From contig NZ_VTRT01000006.1 in assembly GCF_008274585.1 (NCBI RefSeq), positions 1-64,000 on the forward strand: a stretch of DNA of 64,000 nt. Reading direction: 5' to 3'. Positions 42,801-51,800 of this stretch are shown piece by piece. Made by a program: the position numbers and the translations under genes. The notes beneath the pieces are model-generated. The model saw only the letters and a list, made by a program, of their open reading frames with translations. It was not told the DNA's origin and made no database searches. This DNA is from Pedobacter sp. BS3 (GTDB lineage Bacteria > Bacteroidota > Bacteroidia > Sphingobacteriales > Sphingobacteriaceae). How positions within the stretch are numbered: position 1 is the first letter of the stretch; every line of letters starts with the position of its first letter.

Positions 42801-45691
42801 ACATCTACTTTTGTTGTGCTGTTAAAATCAATATTATCCAGCTTAAAGCTTTGCTTGTCTATCGCCCCTTTTTCAATAATTACATTTATATAATGGCCAT
42901 TTGCACCGCCACCTGATTTTTTAATGGTTGCTGAATATACCGTTGCTTTATTAATGGCTTGCTGTACGGGGCTTAAAATGATCATTTCCGGATCGCCATC
43001 GCCGCCGCCACCGCATTTGCCTACCACTATAAACTGAATAACATTGATAGGCTTATCGCTCTCAATAACCATTGGCTGATTAGATTCTACTTCGTAATAC
43101 AGGTTATTTACCAGCGTTGAGGGATTCAGTACCGTTCCATTCTTTTTTACAACAGTAGTTGGATCTTCAACAACTATACGAAACAGGTTATTGGGCATAT
43201 TTTTAGTTGGAGCCGTTAAATAACGGGTGCCCCATGCTACGATGGGAAACATCTGCTGGATCAGGTGATCTGAACCTTCGGTATCTGAACAGCTTAATGT
43301 ATTGACCAGCACACGACCGTTACCGCCAAATACGGCTATTTTTTTGTCGCAGGTGGTTTTTACTACCGTTCCTGTGAGATCCAACCCGTTAGCTGAATTC
43401 TTTCCTGAACCACTGATAAAACCCATCGCGTTAAATACCTGTCCCTTGTTTAGCGTAATTTTATAGGTAACCCCTTTTTTGTACAGCACATTTGCAGCTG
43501 TGTGACCGTCTGAAAAAATGGAGCTTTGATCGGCATTTACAATATCATTGGTTGGCGTAAATTCCACTTCGGTATTATCTTCACCGGCAATTACAAAAAA
43601 GAATGAATTGGGAATACCGGTATTGGTTTTACCTCCATAAGACTGTACCACGTATTGAGAGCTCCAGGTATTGGTTGGAAACAACATAGCGCCGGCAGCA
43701 GAATTGTTATCGGCATACGTATGCATCCAGACTGCAATTGGAGTTCCGTTTGTACTATATACATGTATGCCCTTATTACTGATACCGGTTGAATACAAAC
43801 GTGTATCAGGGTAGCCCGCTGTATTATAATTGGTAGAATTATTGGGATCGCCGGTAGGGAAACCGGTTACTTCCACTACACTATTAGCTGCTACATTAAT
43901 GGTTTTTGGAAAACCGGATGCTCCGGGAATACCGGGCAGATCTACTATTACCTGTGCAGGCTGGTCTGTAGCCGAAATGTAAACAGACAATTTAGCTTCC
44001 CCGGAATCTCCTGCCTTGGTCTTCATTTTTTCCTGATAGCCAAAGCCCAGCCAGAAATCTGTACCACGGTTGGTTACTTCGTCCGGAGATGAAACAATCG
44101 TTCCGGAAACTTTCACCACATCGGCATCAGCGGCAGCTACCCCGCCGCCACTCTGGATAACATTGCCTGAAAACGACCCATACGTAGTAACGGGTAACTG
44201 CACATATACCGGCGTGCCACTTATGGCGCCACCTGTATAGGGAACTGTTATCGAGGATGCAAAGCCATTGTTACCATTCAGGGATACCAGGAAACCGGCC
44301 GGAGCAGTAACGGTTATAGTACCTGCCGCCGGTGAAAGATTTTCGCCGGAGAGCGTATAGCTAATGGTTAAGGGAGTAGTGTTATAATAATTTTCGCCAA
44401 AATCAATGCTGCCGGGTACAGCCACCAGTACCGGCGCAGGTGCAGCCGTGGTAAATTCTACCTGATCTCCATAGGCGGTGCCCAGGGAATTAATGGCATA
44501 AGCTTTTACATAATATTTGGTATTGGGTGTTAAGCCTTTTATAAAATCGCTGAAAGACTGTGCACCGCTGCCTGCTACCCATTTACCGGTATTTGAGCTG
44601 GTGTTAGGATTCCCGGTGGTGTTCCATACCAGGCCTTTTTCGGTAATGGCCACGCCGCCGCTATCTGTAACTATTCCCCCTCCTGTAGCTTTATTTGAAA
44701 GTATGTTGGTAACGGGGTTAGTGGTGACTTCAGCAAGTGAAGCCGGATCAGTAGTAAAACTCATCTCGGCGCCGTAAAGGGTATCTAACTGGGTAATGAT
44801 GTATGCTTTTGCATAATAGGTTGTGTTTACTGTCAGGCCGGTAAGCGTACTGCTGATGGTTCCGTTAGTTCCATCGGTAGTATATAATGCTGATCTGATG
44901 AATGGGTCAGGCGACTTACTCCACACCACGCCGCTCTGTTTTACCTGCTGATAACCCGAACCAAAGTCATAGGATCCTGTTACAATGCCGGCGTATTTTG
45001 GAGTCATGGGCGATTTAGTTGCCGAGAGCGTTTTCACTCCCGGTGCAACAGTAGGAGGTGAAGATGTTGTACCGGAGAATACCAGGTTGATAATCCGGAA
45101 GTTATCATTTTTATCGTTATTTACCGAACCATACAGGTAAAACCGTATGATATACGTATGCCCGCTAAAAAATGATTCGTCAATACCGTTAAACTGTACC
45201 GTAGTAGTGGTGCTGGAAACAGGCTGAGCCGGGGTTAAAGGGATCCATTGTCCATTATTATCGATCTGGATATAAGGCGCTATATAAATAATTGTCGAAT
45301 TATCTTTATAAGACAGACTGTTAACATCTACCTGTATTTTGGTTAATTTCAAATCAAACCCATTTTTGGGCGATAGCGGAATATCAAATGAATAGTCATC
45401 GGTTGGCTGTGTTGGCCAGGTAACACTTTGCGTTTTTACCCGGTAACCTGAACTGTTGTGTGCGCCAGAGCCTGTTTGTACATTTATCCCGTATCCCATC
45501 GTACCTGCATTAACATTCGGACTTGTAGCTGCTGGTTGTGCTGTTCCGGCAGGAGGATTACCGCTGCCTGTGCGCAACGGATAGGTTGCCAGCGTTTGGC
45601 TGAATGTAACCTGTATAGCGCTGGCCAATAGTAAAATTAATACGATTCCCTTCTTAAATACAGGGCATTGCTGTATATCCCTTCTTTTCAT
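39845..45691 (-). CDS. giant type B T9SS adhesin with IgGFc-binding-like and PKD domains
   Basis: 1948 residues, signal peptide to QVTFSQ near 32. N-terminal beta domain, FN3-like segments (TEKGLVWNTTGNPNTSSNTG), a strand-rich linker (SIDFGENYYN), then from about 545 an IgGFc-binding-like region (GTDFWLGFGYQEKM, FFFVIAGEDNTEVEFTP, VFGGNGRVLVN). From about 1190 five or more PKD domains (WAWDFGDGTS, WIWNFGEGD, WLWTFDDGT, WNWDFGDGS, WLWDFGDGS), and a terminal type B/CHU_C domain (VPNTFTPNGDGINDLW to SGSVTILR). Exported via T9SS and likely surface-bound or shed. The core is closely related to the 1550-residue adhesin at 48813-53465; PorP/SprF is 4 nt downstream. Confidence 0.88.
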   Translation of the reverse strand: MKRRDIQQCPVFKKGIVLILLLASAIQVTFSQTLATYPLRTGSGNPPAGTAQPAATSPNVNAGTMGYGINVQTGSGAHNSSGYRVKTQSVTWPTQPTDDYSFDIPLSPKNGFDLKLTKIQVDVNSLSYKDNSTIIYIAPYIQIDNNGQWIPLTPAQPVSSTTTTVQFNGIDESFFSGHTYIIRFYLYGSVNNDKNDNFRIINLVFSGTTSSPPTVAPGVKTLSATKSPMTPKYAGIVTGSYDFGSGYQQVKQSGVVWSKSPDPFIRSALYTTDGTNGTISSTLTGLTVNTTYYAKAYIITQLDTLYGAEMSFTTDPASLAEVTTNPVTNILSNKATGGGIVTDSGGVAITEKGLVWNTTGNPNTSSNTGKWVAGSGAQSFSDFIKGLTPNTKYYVKAYAINSLGTAYGDQVEFTTAAPAPVLVAVPGSIDFGENYYNTTPLTISYTLSGENLSPAAGTITVTAPAGFLVSLNGNNGFASSITVPYTGGAISGTPVYVQLPVTTYGSFSGNVIQSGGGVAAADADVVKVSGTIVSSPDEVTNRGTDFWLGFGYQEKMKTKAGDSGEAKLSVYISATDQPAQVIVDLPGIPGASGFPKTINVAANSVVEVTGFPTGDPNNSTNYNTAGYPDTRLYSTGISNKGIHVYSTNGTPIAVWMHTYADNNSAAGAMLFPTNTWSSQYVVQSYGGKTNTGIPNSFFFVIAGEDNTEVEFTPTNDIVNADQSSIFSDGHTAANVLYKKGVTYKITLNKGQVFNAMGFISGSGKNSANGLDLTGTVVKTTCDKKIAVFGGNGRVLVNTLSCSDTEGSDHLIQQMFPIVAWGTRYLTAPTKNMPNNLFRIVVEDPTTVVKKNGTVLNPSTLVNNLYYEVESNQPMVIESDKPINVIQFIVVGKCGGGGDGDPEMIILSPVQQAINKATVYSATIKKSGGGANGHYINVIIEKGAIDKQSFKLDNIDFNSTTKVDVGGTAAYSSSLVLMKDAFKVHPLDPNYYYAVFKVAPGMAHTISSDYAFNAIAYGMGDGESYGYNAGTAIKNLSSIKMTVNPAGSDTSSTSVKGGKNNPVTLKIALPYNPFQVDNIAWDPGTDTRVSPAGIKNGEIDTTTGKAKYDGTIEVEGRTFYIYTSPVQYTFSQDGIYRISAKATGTFSSECGGEDIEKILVLIGRDNVNFDFTTSCGNPTVSFDNHTTAMPGTTITKWAWDFGDGTSTEVQDPPPHTYDVSGGSVYMVKLTTTNSVGVITTDSVKVDFSGGIDARFSIAPKDTICAGETLSFDPSASSVTGTTSGTPAKWIWNFGEGDNVVIDGSTCPPQSHTYTKPGKYAVKLILETTSGCQNPYTDTVVVDAAPVSAIDAPARVCFDGDSITYKDASTISVGTISQWLWTFDDGTTSNLQNPKHKWLTPGKHTVTLLATSAGGCSATNTATHDIILDPLPTADFSLPATTCQNNSITFTDASAINAPDASLVEWNWDFGDGSAPLVQTTGDPVNHTYTSGGTYTIRLWVKSSTGCISNTASKDITINPLPKPGFTVPDVCIPDGKAQFTASSTAATVSQWLWDFGDGSQGTGQQPVHQYTTGGTYTVKLIAVTDKGCMDSVSKPVTIYNTPSASFSIANENKLCSSDPVSLTDQSVVNGFGSVKKVAVYWDYVNNPTEAETYDSPVPGGTYPHSYPAFESPATRTYTIMLRAYNENGCYTDFSKVITLNAMPVAHLAPLPAVCQEADPFNLTQGGIILSLPGNGVYSGTGITVSPQFSPQLAGPGTHRIRYTYTTASGCQSYEEQDIVVYPTPSVTFAQSTIYIAEGKSAQLKASAVTGDDLSYSWSPATYLDNPDSPNPVCRLGNDMTYTLTVKTKNGCNASSTLNVNILRELVVPNTFTPNGDGINDLWEIKYLDTYPGATVEIFNRYGKKVLSSSGVVKWDGKYNGEDLPAGTYYYMIDPKNGHAIISGSVTILR

Positions 45692-45737
45692 AAATAATCA
45701 CAGCTTATTATCGCATGTTATCCTTTTGTAACTGATG

Positions 45738-45786
45738 CCGGATTTTAAATCCGGAGTGATAGCCACCGGGATTTGTAATCCCGGTG
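45738..45786. repeat. two adjacent REP-like hairpins
   Basis: Hairpin 1 (45738-45754) CCGGATTTTAAATCCGG, a perfect palindrome. Hairpin 2 (45764-45786) has 10-bp arms CACCGGGATT and AATCCCGGTG around TGT. They separate the PorE-like gene from the downstream adhesin gene. Confidence 0.75.
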
Positions 45787-45814
45787 AGCGGAGCTGAATA
45801 GGCTGACCTGTATC

Positions 45815-47779
45815 CTATTTATTTTTCAATAACAATATCCTGAACTCGACCCTTCTGTCTTTCGCATCATCACCCGTGGTACAACATTTACCTTTCCCTG
45901 TTGCCTGAAGCCGTGCCGCGGATATTCCTTTTTGAAGGAGATAGTCCTTACAGGCTTCTGCACGCTCTCCACTTAGCTTCAGGTTATATTTTACGCTTCC
46001 TGTTTTATCGGTATATCCGGTTATTTCCAGTCCCAGCATACGTTCACGGTTTAACAATGCCGCAATAGAATCCAACGCATCAACCGTTTCAGGAAGCAAT
46101 TGGTATTTATTAAAATCAAAGTACACTTTCAGCTCTTCCGGGTTACCTGCGGACGGTTCGGCTAATACCAGGCTCAACGTACCGGCATAAAGCGTATCAG
46201 CCTCTGTATCTAATGGTTTGTTGATGCTTAATGTGCCTGTACGGTACGCATCTTTGGAAGCGCTTAACTGCAACGGTATGAACTCCTCCAATTCAAACAG
46301 GTATTTGCCGTCAGCACCGGTCCGCTTCGCGGTGCCGGGATTGCCGTTTCCGGTTAATTGAATCGATACGCCCTCCAGGGGCTGCTGTGTCCGGCTATCG
46401 GCGATAATGCCGGTTATGTATTTTTTCTCCTGTTTGCTCACAGAGAACAGCTCCAGGCAGCAGGCTGATGACCGGTCTGAACTGATCACCGCATCCTTCA
46501 GCAACGCCCTGTCTTCACTGTTGAAAAAGTACAGATCGTCCTTACTGGAGTTAACGGGGTAACCCAGGTTCTGAGGTTCCTGCCAGCCTGAATCAAAAGC
46601 GCCTTTGCTGCTGTAAAGATCGAAGCCGCCCATGCCTACCCGGCCGTTCGAGGCAAAAACCAGCGTGCCGGTTTTCTGCTGATAAAACGGCGATTGCTCA
46701 TCTTCTGAGCTGTTGACATAACCGCCAAAATTTACAGCTTCTCCTGGTTCGCCACCGGCCGTTAACGGCACATACCACAGATCAAGCTTTCCCTTCCCTC
46801 CGGGCCTGTCAGACGAAAACAGCAGGTACTTTCCGTCATTTGTGATAAAAGGCTGCTGCGAGCTGTAGCCCTCAACATTTACCTGTTCGTTCAATTTCAC
46901 AGGTTCTGTCCAGCTACTTTCTTTCTTTTCGCTGACGTAGATTGCCGCCAGATTATGTCCTTCTTTTTTTACCCAGCGGGTCAGGTATAGCCTGTTGCCA
47001 TCGGCACTGATACAGGCTACGCCCTGTTCTGCCCCGGCAGCTGCCGGGATATCCAGTTTTTCAGGCTTACCGGGCATTTCACCGGTTTGTGCCGTATACA
47101 GTGCATTGCGAAAAGGGTTCGAGTTCTTACCGGATAAGCTATCGGGACGTGTTGATGTAAATAGCCAGGCATTATTATTCCATGAGGCAGCATAGCTTGC
47201 CCCCTCAGCATTTACCGGCGCAGGCATACGGCTTACCGTGTACAGGCGGGCATCACTACGCTTTAACTGCTGCATAATGAACCGGCAGTTATTCAACTCT
47301 TTTTCTGCCTGGGCCGCATACTGGCTTTTACCGGATTTCAGGTATTTTTCAAACTGCTGCTGTGCTACGGCATATTTGCCATTAGCACGTAGTGATACAC
47401 CATACCAGTAAAGTGCATCGGGATACTCGTCTGCCCCTGTTTTCAATACTTCGGCATACCATTTCTCTGCATTCGGATAATCATTGAGCAAACGGTAGCA
47501 TTCTGCCAGGCGATACGTAATTGCCAACGATGATTGCTGCGCTTTTTTTCCGGTTTCTTTCTGCACCACGTAGGGCTTCGCTGTGCGTCCCTGCAAAGGC
47601 TGATCTTTTCCGAGATATTTCTCATAATATGCCGCCGCAGAATAATAATCGCCTTTGGTAAAATAATTATCGGCGCTCTTTTTATAATCATACACATACT
47701 GTCCGTATGATGCTGTAGCGCTTATCATACAAATCAGGACGGTTAATAAGCTAATGTGATTAAAAGATAAGTTTCTCAT
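45815..47779 (-). CDS. PorE-like TPR-PD40-CRD-OmpA protein (array 2)
   Basis: 654 residues from ATG 47779 (an ATG at 47806, 4 nt after the PorP stop, is equally possible and keeps the signal peptide). Order as in the array 1 copy: TPR-like start (NYFTKGDYYSAAAYYEKYL), PD40 propeller with YLLFSSDRPGGKGKLDLW and FASNGRVGMGGFDLY, carboxypeptidase-regulatory-like segment (ADSRTQQPLEGVSIQL) and OmpA domain (TGYTDKTGSVKYNLKLSGERA). Predicted periplasmic/outer-membrane protein holding T9SS components to peptidoglycan. Confidence 0.85.
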   Translation of the reverse strand: MRNLSFNHISLLTVLICMISATASYGQYVYDYKKSADNYFTKGDYYSAAAYYEKYLGKDQPLQGRTAKPYVVQKETGKKAQQSSLAITYRLAECYRLLNDYPNAEKWYAEVLKTGADEYPDALYWYGVSLRANGKYAVAQQQFEKYLKSGKSQYAAQAEKELNNCRFIMQQLKRSDARLYTVSRMPAPVNAEGASYAASWNNNAWLFTSTRPDSLSGKNSNPFRNALYTAQTGEMPGKPEKLDIPAAAGAEQGVACISADGNRLYLTRWVKKEGHNLAAIYVSEKKESSWTEPVKLNEQVNVEGYSSQQPFITNDGKYLLFSSDRPGGKGKLDLWYVPLTAGGEPGEAVNFGGYVNSSEDEQSPFYQQKTGTLVFASNGRVGMGGFDLYSSKGAFDSGWQEPQNLGYPVNSSKDDLYFFNSEDRALLKDAVISSDRSSACCLELFSVSKQEKKYITGIIADSRTQQPLEGVSIQLTGNGNPGTAKRTGADGKYLFELEEFIPLQLSASKDAYRTGTLSINKPLDTEADTLYAGTLSLVLAEPSAGNPEELKVYFDFNKYQLLPETVDALDSIAALLNRERMLGLEITGYTDKTGSVKYNLKLSGERAEACKDYLLQKGISAARLQATGKGKCCTTGDDAKDRRVEFRILLLKNK

Positions 47780-47810
47780 GTTAAATTCGTTAATGTGTGC
47801 GCTCATCCTG

Positions 47811-48809
47811 TTAAAGTCTCGGACATATAAAATGCTTCTCGCCAAGTGTTTTTGACCGCCTGATGATGTACGATAATGACACTTCCATGCTGTTGGCATT
47901 CGAAATGTATTTTCTCAGATCTGAGTTATTGACATCATAGCTTACACCAATAACCAGGTTTTTGATGTTCAGTCCGGCAAATGGCACAATAGCGTCCTGG
48001 AAACGGTAGTTCGCTCCTAACAATATGTCGGTGTTGGCTGGTCCGTTCATTTCCACATAGCCTCCCACCATCTTTTCTTCGGCATTGCCCTGGCGCAGGT
48101 AGAGCGCATTGGGAACTATGCTTATAAATCCGGACAGATTCAGCTTTACCCCGCCATGCAACGTGTATCGTATGGGAAGCTTCTGTTTCGATGAACCGCT
48201 TGTAAAGCTGTCTTCGGGGCGGGTTAAGTGCGATGCTGAAAAGCCCAGGAACACATTGGCTTTTTTACCGGGATCAGCATCGTAATACACGGCGCCTGCA
48301 CCAATATCCAGCATAGACGATGACAGATCCTGAAAACCATCCAGCGAGCCTGTAGTCGGATCATAACCAACGGCTGAATTCCACTGATCGCCGAACTGGA
48401 ATTTGGATGAATCGAATTTACGGCTGATCACGCCGGCCTGGATTCCGAAAACCAGCCGTTTATACCCTTCGGCATCAAATTTTAAACCGGAATAGGATGC
48501 CGATGCGTTGGCGGTTAAGTAACGGTAACCTGTACCGGAGGTCTGCTGCATCACACCTACGCCAAAATTCAGGTTTTTGCTGGTTACCATATCGGCCGAA
48601 AGGCCTGCTGTTGAAAAACCGTCGGCAATGTTGTTCCACTGGTTACGGTACACGCCTGAAATACGGAAATCGCCATCGAAAGCACCCGTGAGTGCCGGGT
48701 TAAGCCACGAGGGATAAATGTAATATTGCGACAGGTGCGGGTCTATCTGTGCCGTTGCAGAAAAAATGCCGGCTACAAGAAAAACAATAATATAAGTGAT
48801 CTTCTTCAT
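47811..48809 (-). CDS. PorP/SprF family outer-membrane protein (array 2, first copy)
   Basis: 332 residues; signal peptide MKKITYIIVFLVAGIF to ATAQ, then IDPHLSQYYIYPSWLNPALTG and a barrel pattern ending HFICPRL. Very similar in motif order to the copy at 25881-26873, including PNALYLRQGNA and the CPRL end. Its start lies 3 bp after the 1550-residue adhesin stop and the PorE-like gene follows, forming a tight adhesin-SprF-PorE unit. Confidence 0.9.
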   Translation of the reverse strand: MKKITYIIVFLVAGIFSATAQIDPHLSQYYIYPSWLNPALTGAFDGDFRISGVYRNQWNNIADGFSTAGLSADMVTSKNLNFGVGVMQQTSGTGYRYLTANASASYSGLKFDAEGYKRLVFGIQAGVISRKFDSSKFQFGDQWNSAVGYDPTTGSLDGFQDLSSSMLDIGAGAVYYDADPGKKANVFLGFSASHLTRPEDSFTSGSSKQKLPIRYTLHGGVKLNLSGFISIVPNALYLRQGNAEEKMVGGYVEMNGPANTDILLGANYRFQDAIVPFAGLNIKNLVIGVSYDVNNSDLRKYISNANSMEVSLSYIIRRSKTLGEKHFICPRL

Positions 48810-48812
48810 GAT

Positions 48813-51800
48813 TTAACGGATTAGGTTGACTGCGCCTTTTTTAGTGATTGTTTTTCCATCCTGCAGGGTTACCGACACTACGTAGATATATACTCCCACA
48901 GGCTGTTGCTCGCCCTTGTAGGTTCCATCCCATCCTTTATCTTTTTCGGTAGTGCTGAATATCATTTGTCCCCACTGGTTAAATACTTTCATGCTGATGC
49001 TTTGTATGTAATTGCTGTAAACTTTTAGCTCATCGTTTTTACCATCGCCATTGGGAGTAAAGGTGTTAGGCACATAGACATCCAGTTCGGGCAGGTCGGT
49101 TTTAGCCGTCAGCGGTTCTGACAAGCTTTGACACACGCCTTCGCCTGTAGCCTTCACGATCAGCGTTACTACCTGGTTGGTATTCAGTCCGGTTATGGTA
49201 TGGGTGGTTGATGCCGGCCCTGAGCTTGGGTCTGTAAAGGTTACTCCATTATCGGTTGATACCTGGTAGCTGTTTGCTCCTGGCACAGCGTCCCACTTAA
49301 AGGTGATACTGTTGATGGTAGCTTCTGATGTAACTACCGGGGTTGGCAACACAGAAACAAGAATATGATCGGTAAACGTGCTCTGGCAGCCGGATGCGGT
49401 TTCGAGCGTGAGTTTAACTTCATAATTACCGGGCGTATTGTAAATATGCGATTGTACCGGACTGCTACTGCCGGTAATTATTACATCGTCGCCTTCGCCA
49501 AAATTCCAGGTCCATTTAACCGGTGCGCCTGCAGTAACGTTGGTTACTCTTGACGGTGATGCATTGAAGTTAACCGTTCCGCCAAAGCAGATAGCCTTAC
49601 CCGGAGCATCAACGGCATATTCTGCCGTAACCTCGCCGGAGAAATCTACCTGTATACTTTTTGAAGAAACGATACCCGCACTGTTGGTGGTAGTTAACTT
49701 AACGGTATATACAGACCCGTTGCTTTTGTTGTAGGTATGTGCGGGCGGATTCTGCAGATCGGATGTGCTGTTATCGCCAAAATCCCATGCCCACTTTACA
49801 ATGGAGGTGCCTGCCATAGCCTGCGTGGTGTTGGCAAAGTTTACAACAGGGTTGCCGCAGTTGGTGGCATAATCTAACTTGATATCGTCATGTCCGGCTA
49901 CAATGGTTATTTTTTGCAGGTCTTCACCGGTACAGTCCCCGGCAAAGGTTCCTACCGCCTTGGCATTGATGGTATAGTTACCATCTTCGCTAAAAGTATA
50001 TTTCACCGGCGAATTGTATACGTAAAATGTACGGCCGTCAATAACAACAGTTCCCTCGTATTTGGCTTTACCGGTGCCGTTGTCTATAGCACCGTTCTGA
50101 GCGCCTGCGGGACTGATTCGGGCATCGTTACCGGTATCCCAAACAATATTATCTACTAAAAACGGGTTATACGGAAGTGCTATCCGTAAGGTGGTCGGCG
50201 TACCCTTGGCCGCTTTTACTGATGCGCTCGAGGTATCGGACGCGGCAGCGTTAACCGCCATTTTTACCGACGACAGGTTTTTAATGGTTGTACCAGCATT
50301 GTAACCATAGCTTTCACCATCGCCTACGCCATATGCGATGGCATTAAATCCAACTGTTGATGACAGGGTGTGCTGTGCCCCGGTTTCTACCCAAAAGGTG
50401 GCAACTGCGTAACTGGCATCCTGCGGATGCGGCTTGAACGCCTCGCTCATGGGTATTAGGGTAGTGCTGGCAGAAAATGCGATACAATCGCGGTTACTAC
50501 CATCCTGGGGACAGATATCGGTGCTTATAATACCAATATCGGCCACATCCTTACCGTCTAATTTAAAGCTGGCGACTCCCTCCTTGGGAATAACTACATT
50601 AATAAAACTGGCACAATTGCCTATAGTTCCGTCAGGCAGGGCAGGTTTTACTTTTGGCGAAGCGCTGGTACCTCTAAAACTGGCCGAATAAACGGTAGCA
50701 TCGGTAATGGATTGCTGTACCGGGCTCAGGATGATCATTTCAGGATCGCCGTTGCCTACACTGCCCTGGGCTGTAGCACAGCTTGCCGCCGTGATAAACT
50801 GGCTCACATTGATCGGGCGGTCACTTTCAATCAGCAAGGGATCTTTTGATGAGTATTCGTAGTACAGGTTATTTACCAGCGTACCGGCATCCAATACGGT
50901 TCCGTTTACTTTTACCTGGGTAGCAGCATCCTGTATGTAAATGCGGAAATAATTATACTCCATGGTGCGGGTGGGCGCAGTAAGGTATTTTGTGCCCCAG
51001 GCCACCGACGGGAACATCTGCTGAATCAGGTGGTCTGAACCGGAGGAGGCGCTGCACCCTTCAGAGTTGACCAACACACGCCCGTTACCGCCAAATACGG
51101 CTATTTTTTTATCGCAGGTGGTTTTTACCACTGTGCCGCTCAGATCAAGCCCAAACTTACCCGGCCCATATCCTCCCATTGCATTGAATACCTCACCTTT
51201 ATTCAGCATAACACTGTAGGTTCCGCCGGCAGTATAAGCCGTATTGGTTGAAGTGGTTGTATTTGAATTAAACAACGAAGCGCTGCTGGCATCCAGGATA
51301 GGCTGGGTGGGTGTAAAGGTTACCAGCGTATTATCTTCATTGGCAATAACAAAGAAAAATGAATTGGGATTACTGTTATTACTTGTACCGCCATAAGCCT
51401 GCACGGTATAGCTGGAACTCCAGGTATTGGTTGGAAAGATCATGGCTCCGGCAGCTGAGTTGGAGTTGGTATAGGTATGCAGGAAAACACTTACCGGGAC
51501 CTCATTATCGCTGTATACATGAACAGCTTTTTTACTTACTCCTGTAGAGAACAGCCGTGAGTCGGGCATATTGGAAGGATTGGTGTTATTGGAAGGATCG
51601 CCTGTTGGGAAATCGGTAAATTCATGTACACTGTTTGCCGGAATGGTCACCGTTTGTGAATATCCTCCATTGGGCAGCTCGACATGAACGGTTGCTTCCT
51701 GGGCGCCTGTAGTTACATAAACCGACATTTTTGCCTCGCCGGAAGCACCTGCCTTCTCATTCATTTTTTCCTGGTAACCAAAGCCCAGCCAGAAATCAGT

